NCBI GenBank assembly: GCA_029258695.1
Contig: JARIBR010000015.1
Location: 1-23,627 of the forward strand
Reading direction: 5' to 3'
DNA: 23,627 bases
Origin: Quadrisphaera sp.
GTDB taxonomy: Bacteria > Actinomycetota > Actinomycetes > Actinomycetales > Quadrisphaeraceae
Within the stretch, counting starts at the first letter, position 1. Each line of letters opens with the position of its first letter. Positions 22,815 through 23,627 of this stretch are shown in pieces. The notes beneath the pieces were generated by a model, which was given only the letters and a program-made list of their open reading frames with translations, had not been told where the DNA came from and did not search any database. The translations under genes were made by a program, and so were the position numbers.

Positions 22815-23627
22815 TGCGGGTCCCGATGAGCTGGCTGTCCGAGGTCGTCGACGTGGCGCCGGGCTCCACCGGCGAGCAGGTCGCCGCGGCCCTGGTGCGC
22901 GTGGGCCTGGAGGAGGAGGGCCTGGAGACCGGCGGGGTCACCGGGCCGCTCGTGGTGGGCCGGGTGCTCTCCGCGGACCCCGAGCCGCAGAAGAACGGCA
23001 AGACGATCCGCTGGTGCCAGGTGGACGTCGGCGAGAGCGACGACGCCGGCGCGCCCGCCCCCCGCGGCATCGTCTGCGGGGCGCCGAACATCGTCGCGGG
23101 CGCCGACGTCGTGGTGGCCCTGCCCGGCGCCGTGCTGCCCGGCGGCTTCGCCATCGCGGCGCGCAAGACGTACGGGCACGTCTCGGACGGCATGGTGGCC
23201 TCCGCCGCCGAGATCGGGCTCGGTGAGGACCACGACGGGATCATCGTGCTCTCCGAGCTGGTCGGTCCCGCCCGCACCGCCGGGCTCGTGCCGGGCCAGG
23301 ACGCCAAGGCGCTCCTCGGGCTCGACGAGGAGGTCGTCGAGGTCAACGTCACCCCCGACCGCGGGTACTGCACCAGCGTCCGCGGGCTGGGGCGCGAGTA
23401 CGCCCACGGGGCCCGGCTCGACGTCGCCTCGGCGTTCCGGGACCCGGTGGACGTGCCCGTCCCCGACTCCGGTGACGGCGGCGGCTGGCCCGTGGAGCTC
23501 GCCGAGCACCCCGGCGACGAGGTCGGCGCCGGGCTCGGCCCCGGGTGCAGCCGCTTCGCCACCCGGGTGGTCCGCGGGATCGACGCCGCCGCGCCCGCGC
23601 CGTTCTGGCTGCGCCGCCGGCTGCAGC
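22814..23627 (+). CDS. pheT: Phenylalanine-tRNA ligase beta subunit, N-terminal part (cut by the window edge)
   Basis: The frame runs open from ATG 22814 to the window end, 271 codons of a protein normally about 800 aa. It begins MRVPMSWLSEVVDV. The tRNA-binding (EMAP/OB-fold) domain lies at about residues 40-150, with CGAPNIVAGADVVVALPGA and KTYGHVSDGMVASAAEIGLG. The sequence then enters the B3/B4 editing region (EVNVTPDRGYCTSVRGLGREYA). The beta subunit binds tRNA and hydrolyses mischarged Tyr-tRNA-Phe. GGAGGAG lies seven bases before the ATG, and the start overlaps the pheS stop, so translation is coupled. Confidence 0.95.
   Translation, partial: MRVPMSWLSEVVDVAPGSTGEQVAAALVRVGLEEEGLETGGVTGPLVVGRVLSADPEPQKNGKTIRWCQVDVGESDDAGAPAPRGIVCGAPNIVAGADVVVALPGAVLPGGFAIAARKTYGHVSDGMVASAAEIGLGEDHDGIIVLSELVGPARTAGLVPGQDAKALLGLDEEVVEVNVTPDRGYCTSVRGLGREYAHGARLDVASAFRDPVDVPVPDSGDGGGWPVELAEHPGDEVGAGLGPGCSRFATRVVRGIDAAAPAPFWLRRRLQ

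Noticed and set aside
1..23627. CRISPR array, tRNA, rRNA, insertion sequence or phage genes
   Set aside because: No regularly spaced repeats, no cloverleaf-like tRNA ends, no rRNA-like conserved stretches and no transposase or integrase motifs were seen. The only long exact repeat found by eye is the 32-bp pair at 3208 and 4610.

Overview
The window is very GC-rich. Genes are densely packed on both strands, GTG starts are frequent, and neighbouring genes often overlap by four bases (ATGA or GTGA). A PriA-type isomerase, a DUF1844 protein and the order priA-sseB-DUF1844-infC-rpmI-rplT-trmH-kinase-pheS-pheT all point to chromosomal DNA of a high-GC actinomycete. A member of or relative of the Kineosporiales is a guess only. 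No rRNA, tRNA, CRISPR array, insertion sequence or phage gene was found.

Layout. (1) 1-7089, transport and envelope: the start of a lipoprotein gene (minus strand, cut by the window edge), an NCS2/AzgA purine permease, a CPA1-type Na+/H+ antiporter (minus), an MgtE magnesium channel, a membrane-anchored alpha/beta hydrolase (Abhydrolase_9 type), and a CPBP membrane protease coupled to the hydrolase. (2) 7108-9571, first histidine block: hisC, hisB and an unknown two-helix membrane protein, all translationally coupled. (3) 9722-13576, nucleoside salvage: a phosphohexomutase-family enzyme (probably acting as phosphopentomutase), deoD and a 14-helix MFS transporter. A reductase-like epimerase faces them on the minus strand (13567-14598). 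(4) 14685-17059, second histidine block: hisH, a 52-aa membrane protein, priA and an SseB-family protein, facing a DUF1844 gene. (5) 17811-23627, translation block: infC with a rare ATC start, rpmI, rplT, a TrmH/SpoU methyltransferase, a 23-codon ORF coupled to an RsbW-like ATPase and a PAS histidine kinase, then pheS and the first part of pheT.

How the genes work together. hisC, hisB, hisH and priA cover steps of histidine synthesis, and PriA should also serve tryptophan synthesis. hisD, hisF, hisG, hisE and hisI are not in the window. The mutase, DeoD and MFS protein form a plausible nucleoside-degradation operon placed between the two his blocks; the NCS2 permease would supply or recycle the free bases.

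Most notable signals. Nine genes appear to start as leaderless transcripts, with a TAnnnT or CAnnnT-like hexamer 6-7 nt before GTG or ATG. A perfect 32-bp direct repeat carries this promoter-plus-start module in front of both mgtE and the hydrolase. infC starts with ATC behind a structured leader of about 300 nt. A hairpin contains the stop codons of two convergent genes. A 23-codon leaderless ORF precedes the RsbW-like ATPase. I see no clear novel defence or mobile system; the window is mostly core actinobacterial chromosome.
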